Assembly (NCBI RefSeq): GCF_002086735.1 | Contig: NZ_MVIJ01000012.1 | Coordinates: 1 to 64,000 of the forward strand | DNA: 64,000 bases | From: Mycobacterium scrofulaceum | GTDB lineage: Bacteria > Actinomycetota > Actinomycetes > Mycobacteriales > Mycobacteriaceae | Direction: 5' to 3' | Part shown: positions 37,565 through 47,409 of the stretch, piece by piece | How the letters are laid out: each line of letters starts with the position of its first letter | How positions within the stretch are numbered: the first letter of the stretch is position 1 | Made by a program: the position numbers and the translations under genes | The notes under the pieces: generated by a model | Seen by the model: only the letters and a program-made list of their open reading frames with translations | Told to the model about the DNA's origin: nothing | Databases searched by the model: none

Positions 37565-39183
37565 CGTTTCTGCTCTTCGGGGAACATCCCGGCGGGCACC
37601 TGGCGCCCGTCCCAGTTCAGCAGGTTCACCCGGGCGGACCGGTGACCGTCGGCCGGCGCCTCGCCGCCCGGCCGCTTGAGCGCGTGGAACGTCTCGACCG
37701 ACACGGGCACCGGTTCGCCCGACTCGTACATGCCCGGGCCGCCGTCGCCCGTCAACGAGCAGCCCATCTCCTCGAGGTCGCGGGCCTGCGGGCTGAACGC
37801 GGTCGGGATGACGTACCGCTCTTCGTATTTGGCGATGGCCAGCAGCCGGTACATCTCGTAGATCTGCTCTTCGGTCATTCCCACCGAGTGCGGTATGTGC
37901 GGCTGGGTCTCCCGCCCGAGATTGATGTCGCGCATGTAGGAACGCATCGCCGCGAGCCGCCGCAGCACGCCCTCGACCACCGCGGTGTCACCGGCGGTGA
38001 ACAGTTCGGCCAGGTACTGCATGGGGATGCGCAGCGCGTCCAGCGCGCCGAACAGGTTGCCCAGGTCCTCGCCGTCGTGGCCGTCCCGGCTGACGGCGTC
38101 GACCACCGGCGACAGCGGCGGGATGTACCAGACCATCGGCATGGTGCGGTATTCGGGATGCAGGGGCAGCGCGACCTTGTAGTCGTTGATCAGCGCGTAC
38201 ACCGGCGAGCGCTGCGCGGCCTCGATCCACTCGTCGGAGATGCCCTCCGCGCGCGCGGCGGTGATCACCTCGGGATCATTGGGGTCCAACAGGATTCGGC
38301 ACTGCGCCTCGTACAGGTCGGTGTCGTTCTCCACCGACGCCGCCTCCAGCACGCGGTCGACGTCGTAGAGCACCAGGCCCAGATACCGCAGCCGGCCGAC
38401 GCAGGTCTCCGAGCAGATGGTCGGCAGGCCGACCTCCATCCGCGGGTAGCACAGCGTGCACTTCTCGGCCTTGCCGGTCTTGTGGTTGAAATACACCTTC
38501 TTGTAGGGACACCCGGAGACGCACATCCGCCAGCCGCGGCAGCGGTCCTGGTCGACCAGCACGATGCCGTCCTCGCTGCGCTTGTACATCGCCCCCGACG
38601 GGCACGACGCCACGCAGGAGGGGTTGAGGCAGTGCTCGCAGATCCGGGGCAGGTAGAACATGAAGGTCTCTTCGAGCGCGAGTTTGACGTCCTCGCCGAC
38701 CTTCTTCAGGATCGGGTCGCCGGCCAGGATCTCCGGCGACCCGGACAGGTTGTCGTCCCAGTTCGGTCCCCACGAGATTTTCATCGGTTCGCCGCTGATG
38801 AGGCTCTTCGGCGCGGCGGTGGGGAACGTGTCACCCGCGGGCGCGGTGGTCAGGTTCTCGTAGTCGTAGGTCCAGGGCTCGTAGTAGTCGTCGATGATGG
38901 GCAGCCGGGGGTTGGCGAAGATGCGCAACAGCTTCTGGATGCGCCCCCCGTCGCGCAGGCGCAACCGGCCCTTCTTGTCGCGAATCCAGCCACCGCGCCA
39001 CCGCTCCTGGTCCTCGTAGGTGCGCGGATAGCCTTGGCCGGGGCGGGTTTCGACGTTGTTGAACCAGACGTATTCCGTGCCGGAACGGTTGGTCCACGCC
39101 TGTTTGCAGGTGACCGAGCAGGTGTGGCAGCCGATGCATTTGTCGAGGTTCATCACCATCGCCAGCTGCGCCATGACCTTCAT
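37561..39183 (-). CDS. narH: Respiratory nitrate reductase beta subunit
   Basis: A 540-aa iron-sulfur subunit. CIGCHTCSVTCKQ near residue 16, CEHCLNPSCVASCP near 185, and CRGWRMCVSGCPYKK plus CTLCYPRMEVGLPTICSETCVGR give three [4Fe-4S] and one [3Fe-4S] cluster, the tryptophan in CRGW marking the 3Fe site as in E. coli NarH. It wires electrons from NarI haem to NarG. It starts 25 bases after narG and overlaps narJ. Confidence 0.96.
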   Translation of the reverse strand: MKVMAQLAMVMNLDKCIGCHTCSVTCKQAWTNRSGTEYVWFNNVETRPGQGYPRTYEDQERWRGGWIRDKKGRLRLRDGGRIQKLLRIFANPRLPIIDDYYEPWTYDYENLTTAPAGDTFPTAAPKSLISGEPMKISWGPNWDDNLSGSPEILAGDPILKKVGEDVKLALEETFMFYLPRICEHCLNPSCVASCPSGAMYKRSEDGIVLVDQDRCRGWRMCVSGCPYKKVYFNHKTGKAEKCTLCYPRMEVGLPTICSETCVGRLRYLGLVLYDVDRVLEAASVENDTDLYEAQCRILLDPNDPEVITAARAEGISDEWIEAAQRSPVYALINDYKVALPLHPEYRTMPMVWYIPPLSPVVDAVSRDGHDGEDLGNLFGALDALRIPMQYLAELFTAGDTAVVEGVLRRLAAMRSYMRDINLGRETQPHIPHSVGMTEEQIYEMYRLLAIAKYEERYVIPTAFSPQARDLEEMGCSLTGDGGPGMYESGEPVPVSVETFHALKRPGGEAPADGHRSARVNLLNWDGRQVPAGMFPEEQKR

Positions 39184-39208
39184 GAGGGCCTCGCTTCCCG
39201 TGCGCGCA

Positions 39209-42200
39209 TCAGTACGTCACATCCTGACTGCGACGGCGCACCACGGTGACCTCGTCGCGCTGGTTGCCGGTCGGTCCCATGTAGTTGAAGGCGAACGCGT
39301 GCTGGCCGTAGCCGCCGGCGAGGTGGCTCGGCTTGATGCGGACCCGGGTCAGCGCGTTGTGGTTGCCGCCGCGCTTGTTGTTGGTCTCGGTGCGGGGCGT
39401 GTCGACCGTGCGCTCCTGCACGTGGTAGACGAAGACCACGCCGTCGGGCATGCGGTGGCTGACGATGGCCCGGCACACGTAGATGCCGTTGGCGTTGACC
39501 GCCTCCACCCAATCGTTGTCGCGCACTTTGAGTTTGGCTGCGTCTCCGGGGCTCATCCACATCGTCGGGCCGCCCCGGGACAGCGACAGCATGTAGAGGT
39601 TGTCCTGGTAGGTGGAGTGGAACGACCACTTCGAGTGCGGGGTCAGGTACCGCACCGTCAGGCCGACCCCGTCGTCGGTGGGGCCGAGCTCGGGCTGGCC
39701 GAACAGCCGCGCCATGTCCAGCGGCGGCCGGAACACCGGCAGGTGCTCGCCGAGTTCCTCCACCCAGTCGTGGGCCAGATAGAAGTGCATCCGGCCGGTC
39801 AGCGTGTGGAACGGCTTGAGGTTCTCGATGTTGATGGTGAACGGCGCGTAGCGGCGCCCGCCGGTTTCGCTGCCCGACCATTCCGGGCTGGTGATCACCG
39901 GGACCGGCCGCGCCTGGGTGTCGGCGTAGCTGATGCGGCGCTCCTCGCTGCCCTCGGCCAGGTGTGCCAGCCGCTGGCCCGTCCGCTTCTCCAGCTCGCG
40001 GAAGCCCTCGACGGCGAGCCGCCCGTTGGTGGTGCCGGACAGCAGCAGCAGCACGTCGGCCATCCGCGCGGCGGTGGTGATGGCCGGACGGCCCGCCGCC
40101 GCACCGGAATTCATCACGCCGAACTTGGCCGAGAGCTCCTCGACCTCCCGGAACGGATGCACCGTGACGCCCTTGGTGGTCAGCCCGAACGTGTCGACCA
40201 GCGGGCCCAGCGTCCGCCACTTGTCGTAGACGGCGCCGTAGTCGCGTTCCACCACGGTGAGCTTGGCCATCGTCCGCCCGGGCACCGGGGTGGCGCCGGT
40301 GTGCAGCCAGTCTTGTTCCGTGCCATCGGGATAGGCCATCGCGTCCGGGGTGTCATGCTGCAGCGCGGTCAGGACCACGTCGCTGCGGGTGCCCAGGTGC
40401 CGCTTGGCTAGGGCGCTGAAGGCGCGCGCGATCGCGCCGAAAGCCTCGAAGTCCGAACGGGTTTCCCACGGCGGATCGGTCGCGGCGCTGAACGCGTGCA
40501 CGTACGGGTGCATGTCCGTGCTCGAGATGTCGGCCTTCTCGTACCAGGTCGCCGCCGGCAGCACGATGTCGGAGACCAGCGTCGTCGACGTCATCCGGAA
40601 GTCGATCGACATCATCAGGTCGAGCTTGCCCTCCGGGATGTCGCCCTCGCACACCACGTCGGCGGGCGGTACCCCGTCGGCGGGCGGCTCGGCCTGGATG
40701 TTGGCGTCGGTTCCCAACAGATGGCGCAGGAAATACTCGCCGCCCTTGCCCGACGACCCGATCAGGTTGGCCCGCCACACCGTAAGCACCCGTGGCCAGT
40801 TGACCGGGTTGTCCGGATCGGTGACGGACAGCTTGAGTTTGCGGTCGCGGAGTTGCTCGGCGACGTAGTCGGAGGCGTCGCGGCCTGCGGCGCACGCCTC
40901 GTCGGCGACGTCCAGGCTGGACCGGTCGAACTGGGGGTAGAACGGGCTCCAGCCCATCGCCGTCGCCGACGCCAGCAGGTCCATCGTGTGCTTGCCCGCG
41001 AACCGGCCGCGGCCCAGCGGGCTGGCCAGCTTGTCGGCCCCGTAGCCGTCGTAGCGCCACTGGTCGGTGTGCGCGTACCAGTACGAAGCGCCCGGCACCT
41101 GCCGCGGCGGGCGCACCCAGTCGGTGGCCATCGCCATCGTCTGAAACCCGGTGAGCGGACGCACCTTTTCCTGGCCGACGTAGTGCGCCCAGCCGCCGCC
41201 GTTGCGTCCCATCGACCCGGTGAGCATCAGCAGCGCGAGCACCGCCCGGTAGATCGCGTCACCGTGGAACCACTGACAAATGCCGCTGCCCATGATGATC
41301 ATCGACCGGCCGCCGGATTCCTCTGCGCTGCGGGCGAATTCCTTGGCCACGCGGATGGCCTGCGCGGCCGACACGCCGGTGATTGGCTCCTGCCAGGCCG
41401 GGGTGTTCGGCTGGGTCCCGTCGTCGTAGCCGGTCGGCCACTCGCCGGGCAATCCCGGCCGGGCCACCCCGTACTGGGCGAGCATCAGGTCGAACACCGT
41501 GCACACCAGGTGTTGGCCGGCGCGGCGCACCGGGACCCCGCGCGCCACGGTGGTGCCCTCACCGTTGATCGTGTCGAAGCTGGGCAGGTGCACCAGCGCG
41601 GTATCGGCGTCCCCGTTGCGGCCGTGCGTGTTTCGCACGCTCAGCGCGGGCTGCAGCGCGCCGAGGTCGAGGTTCCACTTCCCGACCCCGTCCTCGCCGT
41701 AGCGGAATCCCAGCGAACCGTGCGGCACCATCACCGAGTCGGTGGTCTCGTCCAGCACCGCGGGCTTGAGCGCCGCGTTCTCGACCGCCTCCCCCAGATC
41801 GGCCGCCGTGAGGTTCTTCCCCGGCACCAGCATGTCGCCGCGTTCTTCCAGCTTGATCAGGAACGGCAGGTCGGTGTAGCGGCGCGCGAAATCGGTGAAG
41901 AACGGAACCTCTTTCTGCACATAGCATTCCGAGAGGATGACGTGGCCCATCGCCATGGCCAGCGCCCCGTCGGTGCCGGCCGCGCACGGCATCCATTCGT
42001 CGGCGAACTTGGTGTTGTCGGCGTAGTCGGGGCTGACGGTCACCACCTTGGTGCCGCGGTAACGCGCCTCGGCCATCCAGTGCGCGTCCGGCGTCCGGGT
42101 GATCGGGACGTTGGAGCCCCACATCATCAGGTACGCGGCGTCCCACCAGTCCCCGGACTCGGGCACGTCGGTCTGGTCGCCGAACACCTGCGGGGAGGCC

Positions 42201-42907
42201 ACCGGCAGGTCGGCGTACCAGTCGTAGAACGACGTCATGGGGGCGCCGATCAGCTCGAAGAACCGCGAGCCCGCCGCATAGGAGACCATCGACATCGCCG
42301 GGATCGGCGAAAACCCGGCGACCCGGTCGGGGCCGTAGGTCTTGATGGTGTGCACGTGGGCGGCGGCGATGAGTTCGGTGGCCTCGGCCCAGGTGATCCG
42401 GACCAGTCCGCCCTTGCCGCGGGCGCGCTGATAGCGGCGCCGGCGCTCGGGGTCGGCCTGGATGTCGGCCCACGCCAGCACCGGATCCCCGAGCCGCGCC
42501 CTGGCTTCCCGGTACATCTCGACCAGCAAGCCCCGCGCGTAGGGATAGCGCACGCGGGTCGGCGAGTAGCTGTACCAGGAGAACGACGCGCCGCGGGGGC
42601 AACCGCGCGGCTCGTATTCCGGACGGTCCGGGCCCACCGTGGGATAGTCGGTCTGCTGGGTTTCCCACGTGATGATCCCGTCCTTGACGTAGATCTTCCA
42701 CGAGCAGGAACCGGTGCAGTTGACGCCGTGGGTGGAGCGGACCACTTTGTCGTGGCTCCACCGGTCGCGATAGAACACGTCGGCCTCGCGGCCGCCCTTG
42801 CGTGTGACCGTGCGCAGGTCGGCGGAGATTTCGCCGGACGTGAAGAAGCGCCCGCTGCGCTCCAGCAACTCCTCGAGCGCTCCACCGACGTGTGGCGTGA
42901 CAGTCAA
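39209..42907 (-). CDS. narG: Respiratory nitrate reductase alpha subunit
   Basis: A 1232-aa catalytic subunit reducing nitrate to nitrite at a bis-MGD molybdenum site. HGVNCTGSCSW and RGCPRG supply the His/Cys ligands of the FS0 cluster. GSNVPITRTPDAHW and FTINIENLKPFHTLTGRMHFY are cofactor-binding blocks, and DQTDVPESGDWWDAAYL contains the molybdenum-ligand region. The length equals the M. tuberculosis protein as I recall it. The start is TTG at 42907, with AAGGGG six bases upstream. It lies first in narGHJI behind a long leader. No Tat motif is visible, consistent with a cytoplasmic NarG. Confidence 0.96.
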   Translation of the reverse strand: MTVTPHVGGALEELLERSGRFFTSGEISADLRTVTRKGGREADVFYRDRWSHDKVVRSTHGVNCTGSCSWKIYVKDGIITWETQQTDYPTVGPDRPEYEPRGCPRGASFSWYSYSPTRVRYPYARGLLVEMYREARARLGDPVLAWADIQADPERRRRYQRARGKGGLVRITWAEATELIAAAHVHTIKTYGPDRVAGFSPIPAMSMVSYAAGSRFFELIGAPMTSFYDWYADLPVASPQVFGDQTDVPESGDWWDAAYLMMWGSNVPITRTPDAHWMAEARYRGTKVVTVSPDYADNTKFADEWMPCAAGTDGALAMAMGHVILSECYVQKEVPFFTDFARRYTDLPFLIKLEERGDMLVPGKNLTAADLGEAVENAALKPAVLDETTDSVMVPHGSLGFRYGEDGVGKWNLDLGALQPALSVRNTHGRNGDADTALVHLPSFDTINGEGTTVARGVPVRRAGQHLVCTVFDLMLAQYGVARPGLPGEWPTGYDDGTQPNTPAWQEPITGVSAAQAIRVAKEFARSAEESGGRSMIIMGSGICQWFHGDAIYRAVLALLMLTGSMGRNGGGWAHYVGQEKVRPLTGFQTMAMATDWVRPPRQVPGASYWYAHTDQWRYDGYGADKLASPLGRGRFAGKHTMDLLASATAMGWSPFYPQFDRSSLDVADEACAAGRDASDYVAEQLRDRKLKLSVTDPDNPVNWPRVLTVWRANLIGSSGKGGEYFLRHLLGTDANIQAEPPADGVPPADVVCEGDIPEGKLDLMMSIDFRMTSTTLVSDIVLPAATWYEKADISSTDMHPYVHAFSAATDPPWETRSDFEAFGAIARAFSALAKRHLGTRSDVVLTALQHDTPDAMAYPDGTEQDWLHTGATPVPGRTMAKLTVVERDYGAVYDKWRTLGPLVDTFGLTTKGVTVHPFREVEELSAKFGVMNSGAAAGRPAITTAARMADVLLLLSGTTNGRLAVEGFRELEKRTGQRLAHLAEGSEERRISYADTQARPVPVITSPEWSGSETGGRRYAPFTINIENLKPFHTLTGRMHFYLAHDWVEELGEHLPVFRPPLDMARLFGQPELGPTDDGVGLTVRYLTPHSKWSFHSTYQDNLYMLSLSRGGPTMWMSPGDAAKLKVRDNDWVEAVNANGIYVCRAIVSHRMPDGVVFVYHVQERTVDTPRTETNNKRGGNHNALTRVRIKPSHLAGGYGQHAFAFNYMGPTGNQRDEVTVVRRRSQDVTY

Positions 42908-43313
42908 CAGGTACCCCTTCTACTCCGTAGCGTCGCGCGTCGTAGCCGGGCCGTCGCTTCGACCCCAGATGCGTCGTGTGCGCCGGACCCCGGCCCACCG
43001 ATTCGGCCGCCCGCGCCAACCCGGATCGGCAGCGCCATCGATGTCGGCGGCCCGCGCGCTGGGGAGCGATCGAGCACCAGCATAGGCCGCGGGAGACAGG
43101 CCCATCACCTCCGTCGCGCGCGGCCTGTTAACGAGGAATCGTCTGGTCAGCATGCGTTTGTAGATCCGGAGATGCTCGGGGCGGGCGACGGATCGCTTAC
43201 CGCATGCACCTCGAGGTCAAGTCGTTTATTACAAGTTCCGTTGTTATATCCCAAGTTCACATGGGTGACCTTCTACGGCGCTGGACGTCAGCTTCGGAAA
43301 GGCTGTGGACTTG
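42908..43313. other. narG upstream region
   Basis: About 400 bases between mutT2 and narG. The mutT2-proximal 100 bases are the most AT-rich and hold a promoter (listed separately), leaving a leader of about 310 bases before narG. No supported gene was found within it on either strand. Confidence 0.6.
43226..43258 (-). promoter_or_regulatory. Candidate narGHJI promoter with GAACTTG direct repeats
   Basis: On the minus strand TTGGGA (43254-43249) and TAATAA (43231-43226) are separated by exactly 17 bases. GAACTTG occurs twice, at 43258-43252 and 43238-43232, 20 bases apart, overlapping the -35 and abutting the -10. Such placement suggests an operator. The regulator is unknown. Confidence 0.5.
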
Positions 43314-43718
43314 TTATGAGCTTTCGCCGGCCAGCGTCCGCACCAGGTCAGCGAGCCAGCCGCGGTCGGCCGGCACCCAGTCGACGTCGGGCACCTCGGC
43401 CGCCGTCACCCAGCGCAGCGCGCGGTGGTCGTGCGCGCGCGGTTCACCGCCGAGCAAGTCCACGCGGTACGCCCGCAGCGTGATGCCGTCCAGCGCGATG
43501 TCGGCGCCGAGGCGGTCGCCCACTGCGACGTCGCCGTCCGTCAGGCCCAGTTCCTCGGCCAGCTCCCGGGCCAGCGCGGCGTGCTCGCTTTCGCCCGCCG
43601 CGACCTTGCCGCCGGGCAACTCCCAGCGGCCGGCCAACTCGGGCGGCCGCAGACGCTGCGCCACCAGCACCGTGGCGCCGCGGATGACCGCGCCCGCGAC
43701 GACGATCTGGGTCGGCAT
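43314..43718 (-). CDS. mutT2: MutT2, Nudix nucleotide pyrophosphatase
   Basis: A 134-aa Nudix hydrolase. The Nudix box [24 protein letters not shown] lies near residues 37-60 with the REL(A)EE metal-binding glutamates intact. M. tuberculosis MutT2 removes oxidised or modified dNTPs (it acts on 5-methyl-dCTP and dCTP in vitro); the same is likely here. It starts ATG ([14 protein letters not shown]), divergent from the PCD gene with 24 bases between them, and lies upstream of narG on the same strand. Confidence 0.92.
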   Translation of the reverse strand: MPTQIVVAGAVIRGATVLVAQRLRPPELAGRWELPGGKVAAGESEHAALARELAEELGLTDGDVAVGDRLGADIALDGITLRAYRVDLLGGEPRAHDHRALRWVTAAEVPDVDWVPADRGWLADLVRTLAGESS

Positions 43719-43742
43719 GGCCAGACGGTATACGGTCGAGAC

Positions 43743-44027
43743 ATGGCTGTGTTAACGGATGAGCAGGTGGACGCCGCACTGCCCGATCTCAACGGATGGG
43801 AGCGCGTCGACGGCGCGCTGCGCCGGTCGATCAAGTTCCCGAGTTTTCTGGCCGGCATCGACGCGGTGCGCCGGGTGGGCGAGCACGCGGAGAGCAAGGA
43901 CCATCACCCGGACATCGATATTCGTTGGCGGACAGTGAGTTTCGCCTTGGTGACGCATTCCGAGGGAGGCATCACCGAGAAGGACGTCGCCATGGCGCAC
44001 GACATCGACGGGATCGTCGAAGACTAA
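43743..44027 (+). CDS. Pterin-4a-carbinolamine dehydratase
   Basis: A 94-aa PCD/DCoH-family protein. [28 protein letters not shown] contains the HHPD catalytic histidines and the W...L.TH.xGGLT family signature. It dehydrates 4a-hydroxytetrahydropterin during recycling of an aromatic-hydroxylase cofactor. No aromatic amino acid hydroxylase is nearby, so its role may be different. The position corresponds to Rv1159A. Its TAA stop abuts the TAA of pimE on the other strand inside the 12-bp palindrome GACTAATTAGTC. Confidence 0.9.
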   Translation: MAVLTDEQVDAALPDLNGWERVDGALRRSIKFPSFLAGIDAVRRVGEHAESKDHHPDIDIRWRTVSFALVTHSEGGITEKDVAMAHDIDGIVED

Positions 44028-45311
44028 TTAGTCGTGCGCCCCGTCCTCGACCGTCACGCCGGCGTGTCCCCCGTGAGCGGGTGGTGCCCCCAGTTCGCGG
44101 GATCGGCCGGCGGCCGCGATCCAGCCCAGGGTGGCCACCGCCGCCACGATGTAGACCAGGCCTGCCCAGGCCAGATACCACGGCCGGCTGATCTGCCAAA
44201 TGGTCGGCTGCGCGAAGAGCAGTAGCCACGGCACGCCGACGGCGGTGAGCGCCAGCCAGCCCCAGCCCACCATCCGCGCGCCGGGACGCTCGCGCAGCGG
44301 GCCGTGAATCGCCCAGATCATCAGCGGCACCAGCCACACCCAGTGGTGGGTCCACGAGATCGGGGACAGCAGCAGCCCGAACATCTCGACCACCAGCAAC
44401 CTGCCCAGCCGATCCGAGCTGTCCAGCGCGCGCCACGCCAGCACGGCCAGCACCGCGGTGACGGCGATGGCGGCCAGGACCCCCGGGCCGAAGCCGGCGT
44501 CGTGACCGAGGATCCGGGAGATGCCGCCGCGCCAGGACTGATTGATCGACGTGGCGATGGGCCCCACGCGGTGCGCGTCGCCGAGCAGCTTCGTGAAGTA
44601 ATAGCGGGCCTGGTCGCCGACGACCAGGGCCGACACGCCGATGGTGGCGAGGAAGACCGCGAAGGAGAAGGCCGCCGCGGCCCAGCGCCGCATCCCGACC
44701 AGGTAGACGCCGGCGATCGCGGGCGTCAGCTTGATCCCGGCCGCCGCGCCGACCAGCAGCCCCGACAGCCACCACCGCGTCGTCAGCACCGCCCAGAGCA
44801 CCGCCAGCATCAGCAGCACGTTGACCTGCCCGTAGTCGAACGTGCTGCGGAGCGGCTCGATCCAGATCGTGACCGCCGTCCAGGCCATCGCGAGGCGGCG
44901 ACCGTCGGCGCCCGGCGCGACGCCGATCAGGCGCTGGCTGATCCGGATCGCGCCGTAGAGCGCGGCCATCGTCGCGATCTGCCACCCGAAGGCGACCACG
45001 GTGAAGGGCAGCAGGGTGAGCGGGTAGAAGACGACCGCCGCGAAGGGCGGATAGGTGAACGGGAGCGGGAAGTCGGGCGTCTGATCGGCGTAGACGTAGC
45101 TGTACAGCGTGCCGGGATGGTCGATGGCGGCGGCACCGCCGAGGTAGACGTGCAGGTCGACGAAGTTCGCCCCGTGCGGGGTCAGATACGTCCACGCGAG
45201 CCGCGCGGCGACGCTGGCGACCAGCAGCGCGGGTGCCGCCGCCCGAAGCGAACTCGCGAATCGCCGGCGCGGGGGGGTCGCCGGCGCGGCCGAGGTGGTG
45301 TCTATCAGCAC
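44028..45311 (-). CDS. pimE: Polyprenol-phosphate-mannose alpha-1,2-mannosyltransferase PimE
   Basis: A 427-aa GT-C glycosyltransferase with about ten membrane helices that adds the alpha-1,2-mannose producing Ac-PIM5 in polar PIM synthesis. [14 protein letters not shown] in the first periplasmic loop holds the catalytic aspartate. [18 protein letters not shown] and [15 protein letters not shown] are conserved in this DUF2029-type family. The GTG at 45311 gives the family length; a frame extending to 45419 adds a 36-residue hydrophilic leader of doubtful value. LpqW, a modulator of the same pathway, is encoded 10 kb to the left. Confidence 0.9.
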   Translation of the reverse strand: MLIDTTSAAPATPPRRRFASSLRAAAPALLVASVAARLAWTYLTPHGANFVDLHVYLGGAAAIDHPGTLYSYVYADQTPDFPLPFTYPPFAAVVFYPLTLLPFTVVAFGWQIATMAALYGAIRISQRLIGVAPGADGRRLAMAWTAVTIWIEPLRSTFDYGQVNVLLMLAVLWAVLTTRWWLSGLLVGAAAGIKLTPAIAGVYLVGMRRWAAAAFSFAVFLATIGVSALVVGDQARYYFTKLLGDAHRVGPIATSINQSWRGGISRILGHDAGFGPGVLAAIAVTAVLAVLAWRALDSSDRLGRLLVVEMFGLLLSPISWTHHWVWLVPLMIWAIHGPLRERPGARMVGWGWLALTAVGVPWLLLFAQPTIWQISRPWYLAWAGLVYIVAAVATLGWIAAAGRSRELGAPPAHGGHAGVTVEDGAHD

Positions 45312-45503
45312 GACTTTAGCGATCGCCCGGCCGTGCGCGGCGGGGACGGACGCGTTACCGGATCGGGCCTGGTCGCGGGGCGTTTGGTCACCGCAGCCAC
45401 TCGTATCAGTAACGATCAAATAAATGCCACACGTGTCACTTGAGTCCCACCAGTATCAACGTAACTTCGGCGGCGGACCCGTTTTCCACAACCAGGGAGA
45501 GTC

Positions 45504-46193
45504 ATGCCAACCATCTGGACTTACATGCGTGCAGCGGCCGTCGTCGTCGGTTCGTCCGCAGCCCTACTCACGGGCGGTATCGCCCACGCCGACCCCGTGC
45601 CGGCTCCGCCGATTCCGAACATTCCGCAGCAGCTGATCAGTTCGGCGGCCAACGCGCCCCAAATCCTGCAGAACCTCGCAACCGCGCTGGGCGCGACCCC
45701 GCCGGCCGCGCCGGCCGCCCCGGGCATCACCTTCCCGGGAGTTCCCTCGGCCGCCACGACGTCACCGGCGACGTCACCGGCGGGCATCCCCTCGATTCCC
45801 GGGCTGCCCCAGGCGGCCACGCCCTCCGCGCCGTCCACCGCGACGGCCACGCAGGGCCTGCAGGGGTTGATCCCTGGGCTCACGCAGCCGGCACCCGCGG
45901 CGCCCGCCGCGCCGGCCGCGTCGTCCATCCCCGGGTTGCCGGCGATCCCCGGGCTGTCGACGCCGACCGCCCCCGCCACCCCGCCGAGCCCGCAGATTCC
46001 GCAGGCGAAGGTCGACATGCCGGCGTTTCTGCCCAACCTGCCGGTCAACATGCCCGCGCAGATGACCCTGCCGCAGGACCTGCCGGCGCTGGCCGGGGCT
46101 CCGGCACCGGCGGCACCGGCGGCACCGGCCGCACCGGCCGCACCGGCAACCGGGGCCAACCCGGTAGCGCCGCTGCTCGCCGCCCTGCCCTGA
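45504..46193 (+). CDS. Ala/Pro-rich secreted protein (Rv1158c-like)
   Basis: A 229-aa protein. Its signal peptide of about 30 residues ends GGIAHADP. The mature chain is almost entirely low-complexity Ala/Pro/Thr, with recurring IPGLP/IPGLS/FLPNLP elements and an APAAPAAPAAP tail. There are no cysteines or enzymatic motifs, so it is likely an extended cell-wall or culture-filtrate protein of unknown function. GGGAGAG lies about nine bases before the ATG. The next gene, 49 bases on, encodes a second secreted Ala/Pro-rich protein, as in the Rv1157c-Rv1158c pair. Confidence 0.85.
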   Translation: MPTIWTYMRAAAVVVGSSAALLTGGIAHADPVPAPPIPNIPQQLISSAANAPQILQNLATALGATPPAAPAAPGITFPGVPSAATTSPATSPAGIPSIPGLPQAATPSAPSTATATQGLQGLIPGLTQPAPAAPAAPAASSIPGLPAIPGLSTPTAPATPPSPQIPQAKVDMPAFLPNLPVNMPAQMTLPQDLPALAGAPAPAAPAAPAAPAAPATGANPVAPLLAALP

Positions 46194-46242
46194 GTAGTCA
46201 GCCAGACAGCACAGCCACCCCCTACTGACCGGAGGACACACC

Positions 46243-47337
46243 GTGGCAACCACTTGGAATCTGTCCAAAGGATTGGCCGCTGTCGTGACGGCATCGGCTG
46301 CCGCGTTCGGGTTCTGCCCGAGCGCGGCAGCCGACCCGGCGACACCGCAACCGAGCCCCACCCAAGAACTTCCCGGGCTGCCGGCGTTGTCGCAGCTGAG
46401 CCCGATCATTCAGCAGGCGGCCACCGATCCCGGGCAGGCGACACAGCTGCTCATGGCCGCAGCGCAAGCTTTCAGCCACAACCAGAACGCGCCCGCCGAG
46501 TCCCGGAACGTGGCCACGTCGGTCAACCAGTTCCTGGCGACGCCGGGTGCGGCGGGCGAGCCTGGGACGGCGCTTCCGGACGCCGCTCCGGTGCCGCACG
46601 TCCCGGCGGCGGGTGTCGAACCGGGCGCCCAGTCGCACTTGCCGACCGGCATCGACCCGGCACACGCCGCCGGACCGGGCCGGGTCGCGGCGCCGCCGGC
46701 CGGCGCCGAACCGGCGCCCCAGGCGCACCTGCCGGCCGGCATCGACCCCGCACACGCCGCCGGACCGGGGCCGAGCGCGGCGCCGCCGGCCGCGGCCCCG
46801 TCCGTCGCACCCGCCGCGGCGCCCGTACCGGCGCCACCCGCGCCGGAGGCGGTACCGGCCCCCGCGCCGGACGCCGCACCGGCGCCCGCGCCCGCTCCCG
46901 CGGCGGCCGCCCCGGGGTTCGGCCCCGACGCGCCGCCCACGCAGGACTTCATGTATCCCTCGATCGGCACCAACTGCCTGGCGGACGGCAGCACGGCGAT
47001 CGCAACGGCGCTGTCGGTGGCGGGGCCCGCGAAGATCCCGACGCCGGGGCCGGGCCCCGGGCAGACCGCCTACGTGTTCACCGCCGTCGGCACGCCCGGC
47101 CCCGCCGAGGTGCAGAAGCTGCCGTTGAACGTCACGTGGGTGAACCTGACCACGGGCAAGTCGGGGACCGTCGCGCTCAAGCCGCGCACCGACATCAACG
47201 CCGAGGGCCCGACGACGCTGACCGCGATTGCCGACACCGGTTCGGGCAGCATCATGTCGACCATCTTCGGTCAGGTCACCACCAAGGAAAAGCAGTGCCA
47301 GTTCATGCCCACCATCGGCTCCACGGTGGTGCCGTAG
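46243..47337 (+). CDS. Ala/Pro-rich secreted protein with folded C-terminal domain (Rv1157c-like)
   Basis: A 364-aa protein. The signal peptide ends CPSAAADP near residue 29, followed by a helical segment to about residue 110. Next is a Pro/Ala linker that includes two 30-residue tandem repeats (xEPxxQxHLPxGIDPAHAAGPG). The folded C-terminal domain, about residues 228-364, has two cysteines (GTNCLAD and EKQCQFMP), a beta-rich pattern and a conserved look. The function is unknown, the location extracellular or cell wall. It is translated with the preceding secreted protein, probably as one operon. Confidence 0.85.
   Translation: MATTWNLSKGLAAVVTASAAAFGFCPSAAADPATPQPSPTQELPGLPALSQLSPIIQQAATDPGQATQLLMAAAQAFSHNQNAPAESRNVATSVNQFLATPGAAGEPGTALPDAAPVPHVPAAGVEPGAQSHLPTGIDPAHAAGPGRVAAPPAGAEPAPQAHLPAGIDPAHAAGPGPSAAPPAAAPSVAPAAAPVPAPPAPEAVPAPAPDAAPAPAPAPAAAAPGFGPDAPPTQDFMYPSIGTNCLADGSTAIATALSVAGPAKIPTPGPGPGQTAYVFTAVGTPGPAEVQKLPLNVTWVNLTTGKSGTVALKPRTDINAEGPTTLTAIADTGSGSIMSTIFGQVTTKEKQCQFMPTIGSTVVP
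46612..46791 (+). repeat. Two tandem 90-bp coding repeats
   Basis: Units 46612-46701 and 46702-46791 encode GVEPGAQSHLPTGIDPAHAA... and GAEPAPQAHLPAGIDPAHAA... in frame. Copy number may vary between strains. Confidence 0.75.
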
Positions 47338-47409
47338 GGCCGGCACGGTCCCCCGCCCCGGGCGCGCGTGTCCCCCTCCGGGGCACGCGCGCTCCTGTCA
47401 GGTTGGGCG

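Noticed and set aside
43204-43755. Plus-strand frame across the narG promoter and mutT2
   Set aside because: Antisense to mutT2, whose Nudix box is intact; the upstream part is AT-rich promoter DNA.
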